Shown here piece by piece: positions 37,175 to 46,293 of a stretch of DNA of 62,623 nt. The stretch covers positions 1 to 62,623 of the forward strand of contig CAYSCZ010000012.1 in NCBI GenBank assembly GCA_964429655.1, written 5' to 3'. Each line of letters begins with the position of its first letter. Within the stretch, counting starts at the first letter, position 1. Under the pieces are notes generated by a model. It was given only the letters and a program-made list of their open reading frames with translations, searched no databases and was not told where the DNA came from. Made by a program: the position numbers and the translations under genes. The stretch comes from CAYSCZ01 sp964429655. GTDB lineage: Bacteria; Bacteroidota; Bacteroidia; Cytophagales; Cyclobacteriaceae.

Positions 37175-37265
37175 AATTTGTGAAGAGGATAAATAAAGTG
37201 AGAATGAAAAACAAATATCCTCCCCACGCTACTAATAATGCTTTTAGATTACTTACCTTGTCCAT
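37173..37265 (-). CDS. Possible 30-residue single-helix membrane protein
   Basis: A small ORF in the 230-base gap between the HtrA and TPR genes. It begins ATG (Met-Asp-Lys-Val-Ser) and encodes a short polar N-terminus followed by a hydrophobic helix with a WGGY motif near residue 15, ending LFILFTN and TAA. The amphiphilic layout is what a real small membrane protein would show. It has no recognisable family and its stop overlaps the T-run of the facing terminator. It is on the same strand as the TPR gene, 84 bases downstream of it. Confidence 0.35.
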   Translation of the reverse strand: MDKVSNLKALLVAWGGYLFFILTLFILFTN

Positions 37266-37348
37266 CACTGATTGAATTTTTACCTAATTTAACGACTGAT
37301 CAAAAAAAATAAATCAGTGAAAATACTTATATCAGCCTAAATAAATTA

Positions 37349-38638
37349 CTAATCCCTTTTGGAAAGCGTAACTGAAGTATTGATCCAGCAATTAATTTCT
37401 ATCGTTTGGCCTACTTCATATTCGTCACTAAATATTTCCTCCATAGAAGGGAATTGTTCTTTGGATACACTCATCTGGCCTGAATTCCCGGCTTTTTTAT
37501 ACATTTCATAAGCAGCTATAAAGATTGCTCTGTCCTCAACTTTACTTACACCTTTCTTACAATCTTCAAAGCTTGCAAAATACATATCACCTATCAAATT
37601 ATAAGGCTCTGTATTTGAGGGATTAATTTTGGCAGCCTCATAGGCCAGTGTCCTTGCTGTGGATTTCCTTCCAAGATATTTATTTGCTTTTGCCTTGTTG
37701 AGTAGGACTTTAAACTTTGAGTCGGATTTCAAATCGCCATCTAATGCTTTATCATAATACTCCAAGGCTTGTTGATAATTTTTTGAAACCAGATATTTAT
37801 CACCAATGGCGCGTGCTAATCCCGGTTGTGGATCATCCGAATATACCATCTCCGCTGCCGTTACAAAAAATGGCTCATTAGAGCAACCGGAAGATAGGGA
37901 GTATCGAACTATTTTTTTTGCCAATCCTAAGTCTTCTTCTGTAAGTTTGGAAGCCAAATTTTCTTTTATGAACTCACATGATAAATCTATGGTGGAGGTA
38001 AGCAAGGCATCAACTTTGTCTATTTCACTTTTTAAATTATCTGTTGGCCGTCCTTGTGCTGTCAAATAATCAGCAGATGCTGAGATAACATCATATGTTT
38101 CCAGTAAACGCTCCAACGGGAATTCTTCAGGCCTAGCTTTATGGTAGTTAGCGGCTAAGCTCATTAGCGGCACAAGATTATATCTTACCAGGTCTTGCTC
38201 ATTGTTTTTAAAGATATCTTCATATAGGCTATAGACTATTTCAAATTTTTGCGGTGTTTTGTAATAATATTTAAAAGCTGTATATGCTTTTCTATTCATT
38301 ACCTTTTTAGTGTCTCCAAAGTATTTATTTCTCTGGTCGTAAGTCCAGAGCACTGTGTCCATAAACTGATTTTTTAGTTTAGGATCGTCTGTGTTTGCAT
38401 ACAAGGCCTCATACAATTGAGCACCTTTCATATAGATTGATTCGTGAAAGTTAGGAACATTTTTATAAATCCACTGAAGCGGTGGCCTGGCTTTATCATA
38501 TTCTTTAGCTTTCATGAACTGACGATAATAAGCCTCTTTTTTGATCGTAAGATCATTTAATTCTGGGTCTTCCGGGTAATTCTGACCAAATGCAACTGCT
38601 GAAATAAATACAAATAATAATAATATGGTTGATTTCAT
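37349..38638 (-). CDS. Secreted tetratricopeptide-repeat protein
   Basis: Exported protein with signal peptide 1-18 (ending AFGQ) and TPR-like helical pairs throughout residues 30-375, clearest in YLVSKNYQQALEYYDKAL and the NPSNTEPYNLIGDMYF segment. The last 50 residues are non-repetitive and contain a Cys. It lacks a type IX sorting domain and a lipobox, so it is probably a soluble periplasmic scaffold. The function is unknown. The neighbouring upstream genes on the same strand are the tandem 203-residue paralogs. Confidence 0.8.
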   Translation of the reverse strand: MKSTILLLFVFISAVAFGQNYPEDPELNDLTIKKEAYYRQFMKAKEYDKARPPLQWIYKNVPNFHESIYMKGAQLYEALYANTDDPKLKNQFMDTVLWTYDQRNKYFGDTKKVMNRKAYTAFKYYYKTPQKFEIVYSLYEDIFKNNEQDLVRYNLVPLMSLAANYHKARPEEFPLERLLETYDVISASADYLTAQGRPTDNLKSEIDKVDALLTSTIDLSCEFIKENLASKLTEEDLGLAKKIVRYSLSSGCSNEPFFVTAAEMVYSDDPQPGLARAIGDKYLVSKNYQQALEYYDKALDGDLKSDSKFKVLLNKAKANKYLGRKSTARTLAYEAAKINPSNTEPYNLIGDMYFASFEDCKKGVSKVEDRAIFIAAYEMYKKAGNSGQMSVSKEQFPSMEEIFSDEYEVGQTIEINCWINTSVTLSKRD

Positions 38639-38816
38639 GGGATTCTGATTTTCGATGCAAATTTGACAAAATCTATGCCTTTAAAAGTAGACTATGATAA
38701 AGTTAGGAGATATTTAATACAGGGATAAATATTACTTAACGGATGGCTGTTTTCTCCGGAATTTTATGATGTAACCGTTATCATTTACTGCGAAAGCTAT
38801 GATTTCAAAATGTCAA

Positions 38817-39428
38817 TTAGTGAACTTCTTTTAGAGAACCTGTATCAATTTCAAGAATTATTCTATTCAGTTCATTTATAAAAAGTTCTTTATCATTTAA
38901 ATCCGTATTCAATAAAGAATCAATCTTTATGTACACTTCTTCTTCCCGATATTTCCGTTTACCTTTAGCAAAGTGACGGGCGGTTTCCAAATGATGTATG
39001 GCATGGTTCATAGCATAAGCCGCTTCTTCTAATTCATCAGTTTTAACATATTTTCGAGAAATCCTTAGTTGGGCGTAGGCCAGCGCATTTAATGCGTTGA
39101 CAAATGTTTCATAGATTTGGTCCTTGTCGATCCTGTCATTTGCTATTTCTTTTGAAATTATCTCTAATTCAAAGATGGCTTTTTCAATTACTATATCGCT
39201 CGTAGAATCTGTATCTCTTTTGATCAGTTTCATTGCTTTAATAGCTTTTTGAATTTGTACCACACTTGTACCATAATAATTTTTGCGAATGGTTTCGCTT
39301 GCATATTCCAAAAGTTCGTCGGGCTTAACGGCAATTTCATTGATTGTGGGGTGCTTCTCATCATTATCTACCCACACAAAAACTCCTGTCAGACCCATAA
39401 AGAGTAAGGTTAATAATAAATATTTCAT
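38817..39428 (-). CDS. Membrane-anchored helical protein, paralog copy 2
   Basis: A 203-residue protein with an N-terminal hydrophobic anchor (residues 3-20) and a mainly helical, charged remainder. It aligns without gaps to the product of the gene at 39566-40177, with 126 of 203 residues identical by my count. The best conserved segments are KPDELLEYASE, IRKNYYGTS, IEKAI..LEII, RHFAKG and the C-terminal FINELNRIILEIDTG. No domain is recognised; the hydrophobic spacing suggests a helical-repeat fold. The two genes are a tandem duplication separated by 137 bases. Confidence 0.75.
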   Translation of the reverse strand: MKYLLLTLLFMGLTGVFVWVDNDEKHPTINEIAVKPDELLEYASETIRKNYYGTSVVQIQKAIKAMKLIKRDTDSTSDIVIEKAIFELEIISKEIANDRIDKDQIYETFVNALNALAYAQLRISRKYVKTDELEEAAYAMNHAIHHLETARHFAKGKRKYREEEVYIKIDSLLNTDLNDKELFINELNRIILEIDTGSLKEVH

Positions 39429-39484
39429 GTTTTGAATTTTTTAATACGGTCAAGAGTTTATCAACCATTTATATCAAAATGGCT

Positions 39485-39504
39485 CTATTTAAATAATTAA
39501 ATAG
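39485..39504. promoter_or_regulatory. Inverted repeat between the tandem paralogs
   Basis: A perfect 8-bp inverted repeat (CTATTTAA, four bases, TTAAATAG) lies 57 bases upstream of the 39428 start. It is AT-only apart from the ends, and no T-run makes it a good terminator. A regulator site or chance are both possible. Confidence 0.2.
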
Positions 39505-39565
39505 GTTTAATATTTGTTGGAGATGTTTTATTACAAGTGATAAAAATATCAGTTCAAAAAATTAG

Positions 39566-40177
39566 TTAATGATACGCTTTAAGAAAACCAGTATCAATTT
39601 CCAGAATTATTCTATTTAGTTCGTTAATAAAGGCCTCACTATCTTTTATGCCGGAGTTCATCAAAGAATCTATTTCCAGGTAGACCTTTTCCTCCAGGTT
39701 CTTTTCTTCGCCTTTGGCGAAGTGTCTTGCAGTTTTTAAGTGGTCTATAGCATAACCCATTGCATAGCCTGCTTCCTCTTCTTTCCCAATTTTCGTGTAT
39801 TCTTCAGAAATTCTTAATTCAGTAAATGCCAAAGAATTTAAGGCGTTTACAAATGCCTGATATATTTGATCTTCGTCAATATTTTTATTTGCTATTTCTT
39901 TTTCAATGATTTCTAAATCAACAATGGCTTTTTCTATAGCAATGATGCTCATAGAATCAGCATCTTTTTCGAGCAATCTCATCATATTTATAGCCTTTTG
40001 TATATGCACCAGACTGGTGCCATAGTAATTTTTCCGAATATCTTCACTGGCATAATCCAGCAGTTCATCCGGTTTTATTGAGACGTCAGTGATGGAGGGA
40101 TGCTCTTTGTCAATTGTTAACCAGTATATAATTCCGATAAAGCCTATAATGACAGCAATTAATACTAAATACTTCAT
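39566..40177 (-). CDS. Membrane-anchored helical protein, paralog copy 1
   Basis: The upstream member of the tandem pair, 203 residues, same architecture: hydrophobic N-terminus (4-20), HPSITDVSIKPDELLDYASE, IRKNYYGTS, then helices to FINELNRIILEIDTG. The equal length and gap-free alignment with the copy at 38817-39428 show a duplication followed by substitution, with most divergence in the anchor. Retention of both copies with intact frames argues that both are functional. I do not recognise the family. Confidence 0.75.
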   Translation of the reverse strand: MKYLVLIAVIIGFIGIIYWLTIDKEHPSITDVSIKPDELLDYASEDIRKNYYGTSLVHIQKAINMMRLLEKDADSMSIIAIEKAIVDLEIIEKEIANKNIDEDQIYQAFVNALNSLAFTELRISEEYTKIGKEEEAGYAMGYAIDHLKTARHFAKGEEKNLEEKVYLEIDSLMNSGIKDSEAFINELNRIILEIDTGFLKAYH

Positions 40178-40308
40178 ATTATTTACATTGAAGAAGGTTC
40201 CATAGGCACCATATATCCTTTGTTCCTCTGGAGCAAAAATGTTAACCTATAATGAAGTTAACGATATAAGTTATTTAGGAATAAGTAATCACAGAATTTA
40301 ATTCATGG

Positions 40309-41568
40309 TCAATCAAATTTTTTGAAAATGGTGCTGGCTACATGGCCTCCAAAACCAAACGTATTATTTAAGGTATAATTAACGGGTTTTTCAATGCCTT
40401 CACCAATAACGATTTTTAAACCTTCTGGAATTTTGGGATCAAGATCATTCGTATTGATGGTGGCAGGGATAAAGTCATGTTTAACAGATAATACGGATAC
40501 AACAGCTTCCAATGCTCCGGCGGCACCAAGTAAATGGCCGGTCATTGATTTTGTGGCGCTTATTAAAAAATCGGATTGATTCTTGAAGACCTGGGCTATA
40601 CCGTTTAGTTCGCTTAGGTCTCCAAGCGGTGTTGAAGTAGCATGGGTATTGATGTAATCTATTTTGTCCGGAGTTAGTTGAGCATCATTAAGTGCCGCTT
40701 TCATGCCAAACATTGCCCCTATGCCGTTCTTCGCTGTACCAGTAAGGTGGTAAGCATCTCCTGCCATTCCACTACCCAATATTTCGGCATAAATATTAGC
40801 TCCTCTGGCTTTCGCGTGTTCGTATTCTTCTAAAATTAGGGAGGCTGCCCCTTCTCCAATGATGAATCCGTCCCTACTGGTATCAAATGGACGGGAGGCT
40901 GTAAGGTAATTATCGTTATTGGTGGATAGTGCTTTTGCCGCAGAAAAGCCGCCTACTGCTGATTCGGTAATTGCTGCCTCGGAGCCACCGGAGATCATAA
41001 TGTCTGCTTTTCCCAGCCTTATGATATCAAAAGCACTTGCTATGGCATTGTTGGAAGAAGCACAGGCAGACACTGTACAAAAGTTTGGCCCATGTAATTT
41101 GTTTCTTATGGATATTACTCCAGCTGCAATATCCAGGATCATTTTGGGGATGAAATATGGGTTGAAACGTGGCGTCCCGTCCCCTTCGTAATATTCTTTT
41201 ACCTGCTCCTCAAATGTTCTGATACCACCATTTCCAGAAGCCCAGACTACACCGACGCGACTTAGTTGGTTAATATCAAAGGTGCTAAAATCAAGTCCGG
41301 CATCTTTTATTGAATCATCAGACCCGGCTATTGCATATTGGGTGAACAGGTCATATTTTCTTAGGTCTTTTTTGCTTAGATATTGCAGTGGATCAAAATT
41401 ATCAACTTCGCATGCGAACCGCGTTTTGAACTTGGAAGCATCAAATTTAGAAATAGGTCTGACGCCACTTTTACCTGCTTTGATATTTTCCCAGAAACCT
41501 TCCACTGTATTTCCCAGGGGTGTTATTGCGCCTAATCCTGTAATAACAACTCTTTTCATATTGTTCAT
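40309..41568 (-). CDS. fabF: Beta-ketoacyl-ACP synthase II
   Basis: Condensing enzyme of type II fatty acid synthesis. The catalytic triad is intact: Cys169 in TVSACASSNNA, His309 in NTHATSTPLGD and His345 in SMTGHLLGAAGA. The C-terminus NNTFGFGGHVASTIF is diagnostic. The alternative ATG at 41559 would start at MKRVVITGLG, the usual family N-terminus, and removes three residues. There is no acpP or rnc next to it, so it may be a second, non-housekeeping FabF (inference). The 206-base upstream gap shows no clear motif. Confidence 0.93.
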   Translation of the reverse strand: MNNMKRVVITGLGAITPLGNTVEGFWENIKAGKSGVRPISKFDASKFKTRFACEVDNFDPLQYLSKKDLRKYDLFTQYAIAGSDDSIKDAGLDFSTFDINQLSRVGVVWASGNGGIRTFEEQVKEYYEGDGTPRFNPYFIPKMILDIAAGVISIRNKLHGPNFCTVSACASSNNAIASAFDIIRLGKADIMISGGSEAAITESAVGGFSAAKALSTNNDNYLTASRPFDTSRDGFIIGEGAASLILEEYEHAKARGANIYAEILGSGMAGDAYHLTGTAKNGIGAMFGMKAALNDAQLTPDKIDYINTHATSTPLGDLSELNGIAQVFKNQSDFLISATKSMTGHLLGAAGALEAVVSVLSVKHDFIPATINTNDLDPKIPEGLKIVIGEGIEKPVNYTLNNTFGFGGHVASTIFKKFD

Positions 41569-41774
41569 AATGTTGTTTATTGCCCTATGATAAATCCATA
41601 GATTGTATTAAATACGCTAAGATAGGTTTAAAGGTGGATTTTTTAGTGCAGGGTTCAAAATATACAAGTATACAAAATCTGGTAAAAATTCAATAAGGCA
41701 CTACTTGATTAAGTATTTATTGCATAGGCCAATAATTTAAATACTTACATAGGTAAACTTTAATAAAACCCAAA

Positions 41775-42257
41775 TTAAGTATCTGACCTTAATAAAGTGA
41801 ATAATGTATCGGAGTCGGTGATTGTACTGAAATGAGAATAATCCAATCCAACAGAGATTATATATATGGTCAGTAATTTTTTAATGGTGGAAATAAGCTC
41901 CTGCTTGTTCCATGGCTTCTCAATATAATTATCCAGTCCGGCCTGGTTGATTGCTTTTATGGTGTCCTGGTGGGTGGCCAGTCCTGTTAACAAAATTTTT
42001 TTCGATTTATCAAACCGGCCATCTTTTTTTAGTTCAGATAAAAACTCCACGCCACTGGTGCCAGGCATCACATGATCGGAAATAATAATCGCAGCATGAT
42101 CACCCTGGGCATCAATTTCATCTAACAAGTCCCAGGCTTCGTCGGCAGATTCGCACTCCTCAAGGAGAATTTGTCCTTCCAGTGGTTCGAGGTCTTCAGT
42201 TAGCGCACTTAATACCTCACGTTGATCATCAACACATATGATATAAAGCTTATCCAT
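41775..42257 (-). CDS. Response regulator receiver protein
   Basis: A receiver domain (residues 1-125) with Asp10/Asp11, phosphoacceptor Asp61 in IISDHVMPGTSG, Thr in LLTGLAT and Lys in IEKPW. A 30-residue C-terminal tail of no known domain follows. No DNA-binding output is present. It overlaps the kinase gene by 8 bases and is plainly its partner in the transporter-kinase-regulator operon. Confidence 0.93.
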   Translation of the reverse strand: MDKLYIICVDDQREVLSALTEDLEPLEGQILLEECESADEAWDLLDEIDAQGDHAAIIISDHVMPGTSGVEFLSELKKDGRFDKSKKILLTGLATHQDTIKAINQAGLDNYIEKPWNKQELISTIKKLLTIYIISVGLDYSHFSTITDSDTLFTLLRSDT

Positions 42258-43602
42258 AATGATTTGTTATAGGTATTGAAACAGTAAATTCGGTATTTCC
42301 TTTCTGACTTTCAAGCTGGATACTTCCGTTATGCTCATTGATTATACGTTGGGCAATAGTTAGCCCTAATCCCAGGCCAAATGACAACCCTCCAACTTTT
42401 GTGGTAAAGCTGGGTTCGAATATTTGGTTTTTTATTTTATCCGGTACACCTGGACCATTATCACCAATGGTAACCCGCAGCAAACCTTCTTCTTTTTGTG
42501 TTATTACTTTTAATACCGGGTTATCCGTTTTATTGATCAACATGGCTTCTACAGCATTTTTAATAAGATTGATCCATACCTGAATTAATTCACCGGGACA
42601 GGCTTCAATAAGGGGCAAATCTTCATATTTGATTTCAGTGGATACTTTTTTGACTAACCCTCCAACGATCACTAATGCCTCATGCAAGGTTTGGTTTATA
42701 TCTACCTCTTTAGACCATGCCATTTCTTTCCCTCCCAATTCTTTTACCGAATGGACTACATTGCTGGAATGTTTTGCAGCTATTTTCATGTCATAAAGTG
42801 TGCAACCGAGCTCCCAGGTATCATAGATTTTTTCTGCTGATAATTTTTTGCTTTTAAGGTATAATTTTATGCTTTTAGCATCTATACCAGTTTTAGTTAG
42901 CTTCTTTATAACCGGAGAATCAATATTTAATTCTTTTTCATAAGATTTCCTTAATTGTCTTGCCTCAGCACTGGAAATGAATTTCCCCCTTTCTTTCCCC
43001 GACTCATAAATCTCAAAATACTCCTTGCCTATGTTTTTAAAATTTTCATCTAAATACTCTTCTAACTGATCAAGGTTGCTGACAATGACGCCTACTGAAT
43101 TATTTAATTCATGGGCCAATCCTGCCGCCATTTGACCCAGGGTGGCCATTTTCTCAGCCTGCAGCAATTTCTTCAGGTCCTGATGCCTTTCCTTGGCCAT
43201 ATGACGGGCAAAGTTCTGCCTGGAAGACAGTTCGTTAACCACCACTGACATCAGAAAAGGCATTAACTTTTCATATTCACCTTTATCATGTTGGGCAAGT
43301 GGCCTATCGTAGTAAGCTACTGTAGAGTCCTCAGCTGCTATGACCCTGGAATAACTAACACTTTCTTCTGAGAAATAACTATAGACACCAATAAATCGAT
43401 CCTTCGTGGATTCAAAGATTGGGTATTCACTTAACATTTCATCCGGTAAATACCCTTGCAAGCGACCTTCCAAAACCAAGAACAGTTTTTTGTTCTTTTG
43501 ATTTTGTTCAAGTAAGATCTCTCCTTTTCTGAGTTTAATCTGTTTCTCAGGATTAGAGAAATAATTCTTTTTCAGCCATTCGAAATTTACAGGTTCGCTC
43601 AT
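42250..43602 (-). CDS. Soluble histidine kinase with cyclic-nucleotide-binding-like domain
   Basis: Residues about 15-110 form a cNMP-binding/CRP-like beta-barrel (LRKGEILLEQNQKNKKLFLVLEG). The phosphate-binding cassette Arg-Ala is not obvious, so ligand binding is uncertain. A long helical linker bears the H-box His164 in AAGLAHELNNSVG with an insertion of about 100 residues before the HATPase_c domain (NLIKNAVEAM, DNGPGVPDKI, LGLGLTIAQRII). There is no membrane segment. It begins 6 bases after the DASS transporter stop, suggesting that the kinase senses a metabolic state tied to that substrate. Confidence 0.9.
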   Translation of the reverse strand: MSEPVNFEWLKKNYFSNPEKQIKLRKGEILLEQNQKNKKLFLVLEGRLQGYLPDEMLSEYPIFESTKDRFIGVYSYFSEESVSYSRVIAAEDSTVAYYDRPLAQHDKGEYEKLMPFLMSVVVNELSSRQNFARHMAKERHQDLKKLLQAEKMATLGQMAAGLAHELNNSVGVIVSNLDQLEEYLDENFKNIGKEYFEIYESGKERGKFISSAEARQLRKSYEKELNIDSPVIKKLTKTGIDAKSIKLYLKSKKLSAEKIYDTWELGCTLYDMKIAAKHSSNVVHSVKELGGKEMAWSKEVDINQTLHEALVIVGGLVKKVSTEIKYEDLPLIEACPGELIQVWINLIKNAVEAMLINKTDNPVLKVITQKEEGLLRVTIGDNGPGVPDKIKNQIFEPSFTTKVGGLSFGLGLGLTIAQRIINEHNGSIQLESQKGNTEFTVSIPITNHYG

Positions 43603-43608
43603 ATTATC

Positions 43609-45021
43609 TTAAAAAAAATTTACAGTGTTTAATATGTACATCAATAGATAATTCAAAATCATTCCTAATGAAGCGATAGCCACACCAATGCTCGTCATTT
43701 GTTTGGTTTGGAATAAACCAGTCCCAAAAGCTAATGCATTTGGAGGGGTACTTATGGGTAAAGCCATGCCCATTGAGCAGGCAATCGTAACGGATAAAAT
43801 CACCATCATACCTCCCCCAAGTGGTTCAAGTGTGGTTATTGATGTGCCTAGAACAGCTACTAATGGTAATAAAAGGTTTGCCGTGGCTGTATTAGAGATG
43901 AAATTTGCCATAACCGCAGCTACCAGTGTGATCGATACGATAATTATAACCGGAGAAAAATCCCCGAAAGGTATACTTTCGATAATTCTCTGTGCTAACC
44001 CACTTTTATCTAACGCTAAACCAAGAGCTATGCCACCCGATACCAGCCATAAAACGTCCCAACTGATATTTTTAAGATCATTTTTAGTGATGATGCTAGA
44101 TGCAGAGAATACAGCAACAGGTATCATGGCTACTACATAGGAGTTCATACCATGCAAAAAATCAGTTAACCAAAGCAAGATGGTGAGGCTAAAGGTTGTA
44201 TAGACGATATACGCCCGTCTGTTTCTAAGCCATTCACCGCGGATTTTCAGTGTGATCTCAGGAGTAGATATTGGGAAAATTACTTTTAAAAGGAACCAAC
44301 CGATGATCAATAAGATTATCACGTATGGTACGGCAAATAACATCCATTCTGAAAATGAAACAACATTTTCTCCTGTAAGATATTTAAGTGCTACAGCATT
44401 GGGAGGTGTACCTATGGGTGTGCCTATTCCTCCAATGTTAGCTGCGACTGGAACAGATAATGTAAAAGCTATTTTACCGGTGTCATTGGTTTGGAAAAGA
44501 GCCAGAACAGGTGTGAGTATAGATAACATCATGGCGGTGGTGGCGGTATTGCTCATGAACATCGAAAAGATGGCAGTTATAATCATAATGCCCATCATAA
44601 CCATCGCAGGTTTCTGCCCAAACGGCCTAAGTAAAACCTTCGCAAGGTTCTGGTCTAGCCGGTACTTGGTAGCAGCCATCGCCAGAAAGAAGCCCCCTAA
44701 GAATAAAATGATTATCGGGGAAGCAAATGTCCCCAGGATATCCTGGTACTTGATCAATGAGCCAAAAGAATCGCTTTCTGAGCGGGAAAGAATATTTAAT
44801 CCCTTATTGGATACCATAACCAACTCAAGTAAGATTATTAAAAGAGATGTTGCATAAATAGGTATTGGCTCAAGTATCCAAAATAAAGCGGCCATGAAGA
44901 ATATGGCAATCACCCGGTGTTCCACAACCGTAATGCCCTCCAGGGGTATCAACGAAGTCGGGATGATCAGTATAATCAAGGGTGTACCAACAGACAGGAT
45001 CAATTTTATAGCACTATTCAT
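43609..45021 (-). CDS. SLC13/DASS-family anion symporter
   Basis: Sodium-coupled transporter for di- or tricarboxylates, or possibly sulfate, with about 11-12 helices across 470 residues. Both signature SNT motifs are present: Ser157-Thr159 in MFMSNTATTAM and Ser376-Thr378 in NFISNTATANLLLPL. The first repeat also has GGIGTPIGTPPNAVALKY. The two repeats show the inverted-topology pattern of VcINDY. Dicarboxylate uptake is the best guess; the sequence does not settle the substrate. It leads an operon with a histidine kinase and a response regulator. Confidence 0.9.
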   Translation of the reverse strand: MNSAIKLILSVGTPLIILIIPTSLIPLEGITVVEHRVIAIFFMAALFWILEPIPIYATSLLIILLELVMVSNKGLNILSRSESDSFGSLIKYQDILGTFASPIIILFLGGFFLAMAATKYRLDQNLAKVLLRPFGQKPAMVMMGIMIITAIFSMFMSNTATTAMMLSILTPVLALFQTNDTGKIAFTLSVPVAANIGGIGTPIGTPPNAVALKYLTGENVVSFSEWMLFAVPYVIILLIIGWFLLKVIFPISTPEITLKIRGEWLRNRRAYIVYTTFSLTILLWLTDFLHGMNSYVVAMIPVAVFSASSIITKNDLKNISWDVLWLVSGGIALGLALDKSGLAQRIIESIPFGDFSPVIIIVSITLVAAVMANFISNTATANLLLPLVAVLGTSITTLEPLGGGMMVILSVTIACSMGMALPISTPPNALAFGTGLFQTKQMTSIGVAIASLGMILNYLLMYILNTVNFF

Positions 45022-45064
45022 TACGATGATGTAGTTAAATCGACCCTCGAAATTAGCTTATGTT

Positions 45065-45086
45065 TATCAGTAAATAATGACTGATA
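45065..45086. promoter_or_regulatory. Inverted repeat upstream of the DASS transporter
   Basis: TATCAGT, eight bases, ACTGATA form a perfect 7-bp inverted repeat 44 bases before the transporter ATG. It could be an operator for the transporter-kinase operon. Without a T-run it is a poor terminator for the glutathione peroxidase gene. Confidence 0.25.
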
Positions 45087-45119
45087 TATTATTTGATGCT
45101 GATTAATGTTAGAGAATGC

Positions 45120-45662
45120 TTAATTTATAATTTTTTCAATGATTGAAGCATCCAGGGGGTTAACAGAGGAGGGGAAGTAACTAACAAGTTGGCCATTTTT
45201 ATTGATAAGGAACTTATTAAAGTTCCAGGTAACTACGTAATCATCTTTACCATTTTTTTCTTTTTGGGTTAACCATTGATAGATCTCATGCTGCTGTTTA
45301 CCCTTCACATCAATTTTAGTAGTCATAGGGAAAGACACACCAAAATTAGCTTTACAAAAAGATTGGATCACCGACTCAGACCCCGGCTCCTGACCGCCAA
45401 ATTGATTGGATGGAAAACCGATAACTACTAACTGACTTTCATATTTTTTTGATAATTTTTGAAGCCCTTCATATTGCGGAGTATATCCACATTCAGAAGC
45501 TACATTAACGGCAAGAATATATTTCCCTTTGAAATCAGACATCATAAGTATTTCATCACTATTCAATTTTTTGATTTCAAAGTCATGAAAGGAGGTTTGC
45601 TGAGCCATAACGTTAAGATTTAATAAGATCAACCATGTTAAAAATAGATACTTATTTATCAT
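45120..45662 (-). CDS. Exported glutathione-peroxidase-family thiol peroxidase
   Basis: Reduces hydroperoxides using a Cys active site. The catalytic residues are Cys58 in NVASECGYTPQY, Gln87 in FPSNQFGGQEPGS, and Trp146 and Asn147 in VTWNFNKFLI. The Cys form usually uses thioredoxin. A TTG at 45698 would add 12 residues, but the ATG at 45662 puts a signal peptide (LFLTWLILLNLNVMAQQ) at the N-terminus, so I choose it. Export to the periplasm is inferred. Length 180 aa. Confidence 0.92.
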   Translation of the reverse strand: MINKYLFLTWLILLNLNVMAQQTSFHDFEIKKLNSDEILMMSDFKGKYILAVNVASECGYTPQYEGLQKLSKKYESQLVVIGFPSNQFGGQEPGSESVIQSFCKANFGVSFPMTTKIDVKGKQQHEIYQWLTQKEKNGKDDYVVTWNFNKFLINKNGQLVSYFPSSVNPLDASIIEKIIN

Positions 45663-45804
45663 GCTAAATTTTTTACTCTTGTATAAGTCTTTGATCAATT
45701 AATTGTTTTTAGATATTTTACTTTTCTTTGTAAATCACCTCTAAGTTAGTTTAGCACCCGGCCTATGATTAACCGGTTTATTTTGTGTTAATTATACCAG
45801 ATCA

Positions 45805-46293
45805 ATGGAATTTAAAAATTTAGCTTCAGTTGCAGGAAAAAGTGGTTTGTTTAAAGTACTTACGCCTACGCGGACAGGTGTGGTCCTTGAATCTTTGGAT
45901 GAGCAGAAAAAGAAAATGGTTGCGAGCATGCATACCAAAGTTTCCATCTTGTCCGAAATATCAATTTATACTACGGACGCAGAAGGTTCGAGGCCACTAG
46001 AGGACGTAATGAAAATGATACATAATGAATTTGAAGGTGATACGGGGCTTTCAGGAAGTTCAGCACCAGATGAATTGAAGTCTTTTATGCGGTATGTCCT
46101 GCCGGAATATGACGAAACAAGGGTATACGTATCGGACATTAAGAAATTAATCAATTGGTACAACCATATTTCCCAACAATTACCAGAAGTATTAACGGGC
46201 GGTTCAGATGATGCTTCAACGGAAGAGGATCAAAATAAAAATAAGGGGGCAGATAATAATGAAGGGGATAGTGAGGTGAAGAAAGATGAATAA
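45805..46293 (+). CDS. DUF5606-type protein
   Basis: A 162-residue cytoplasmic protein whose N-terminal 120 residues (MEFKNLASVAGKSGLFKVL, TRTGVVLESLD, KVSILSEISIYT, WYNHISQQLPEVL) match the Bacteroidetes-restricted DUF5606 family. The last 30 residues are an acidic, Lys-rich disordered tail. The family function is not established. Its 3' end overlaps the next gene by 8 bases, so the two products probably work together. Confidence 0.75.
   Translation: MEFKNLASVAGKSGLFKVLTPTRTGVVLESLDEQKKKMVASMHTKVSILSEISIYTTDAEGSRPLEDVMKMIHNEFEGDTGLSGSSAPDELKSFMRYVLPEYDETRVYVSDIKKLINWYNHISQQLPEVLTGGSDDASTEEDQNKNKGADNNEGDSEVKKDE

Noticed and set aside
43688..44857. Two long plus-strand ORFs (150 and 201 codons) opposite the DASS transporter
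   Set aside because: They lie wholly antisense to a transporter with intact SNT motifs and have the composition of a shadow frame, with no domain.
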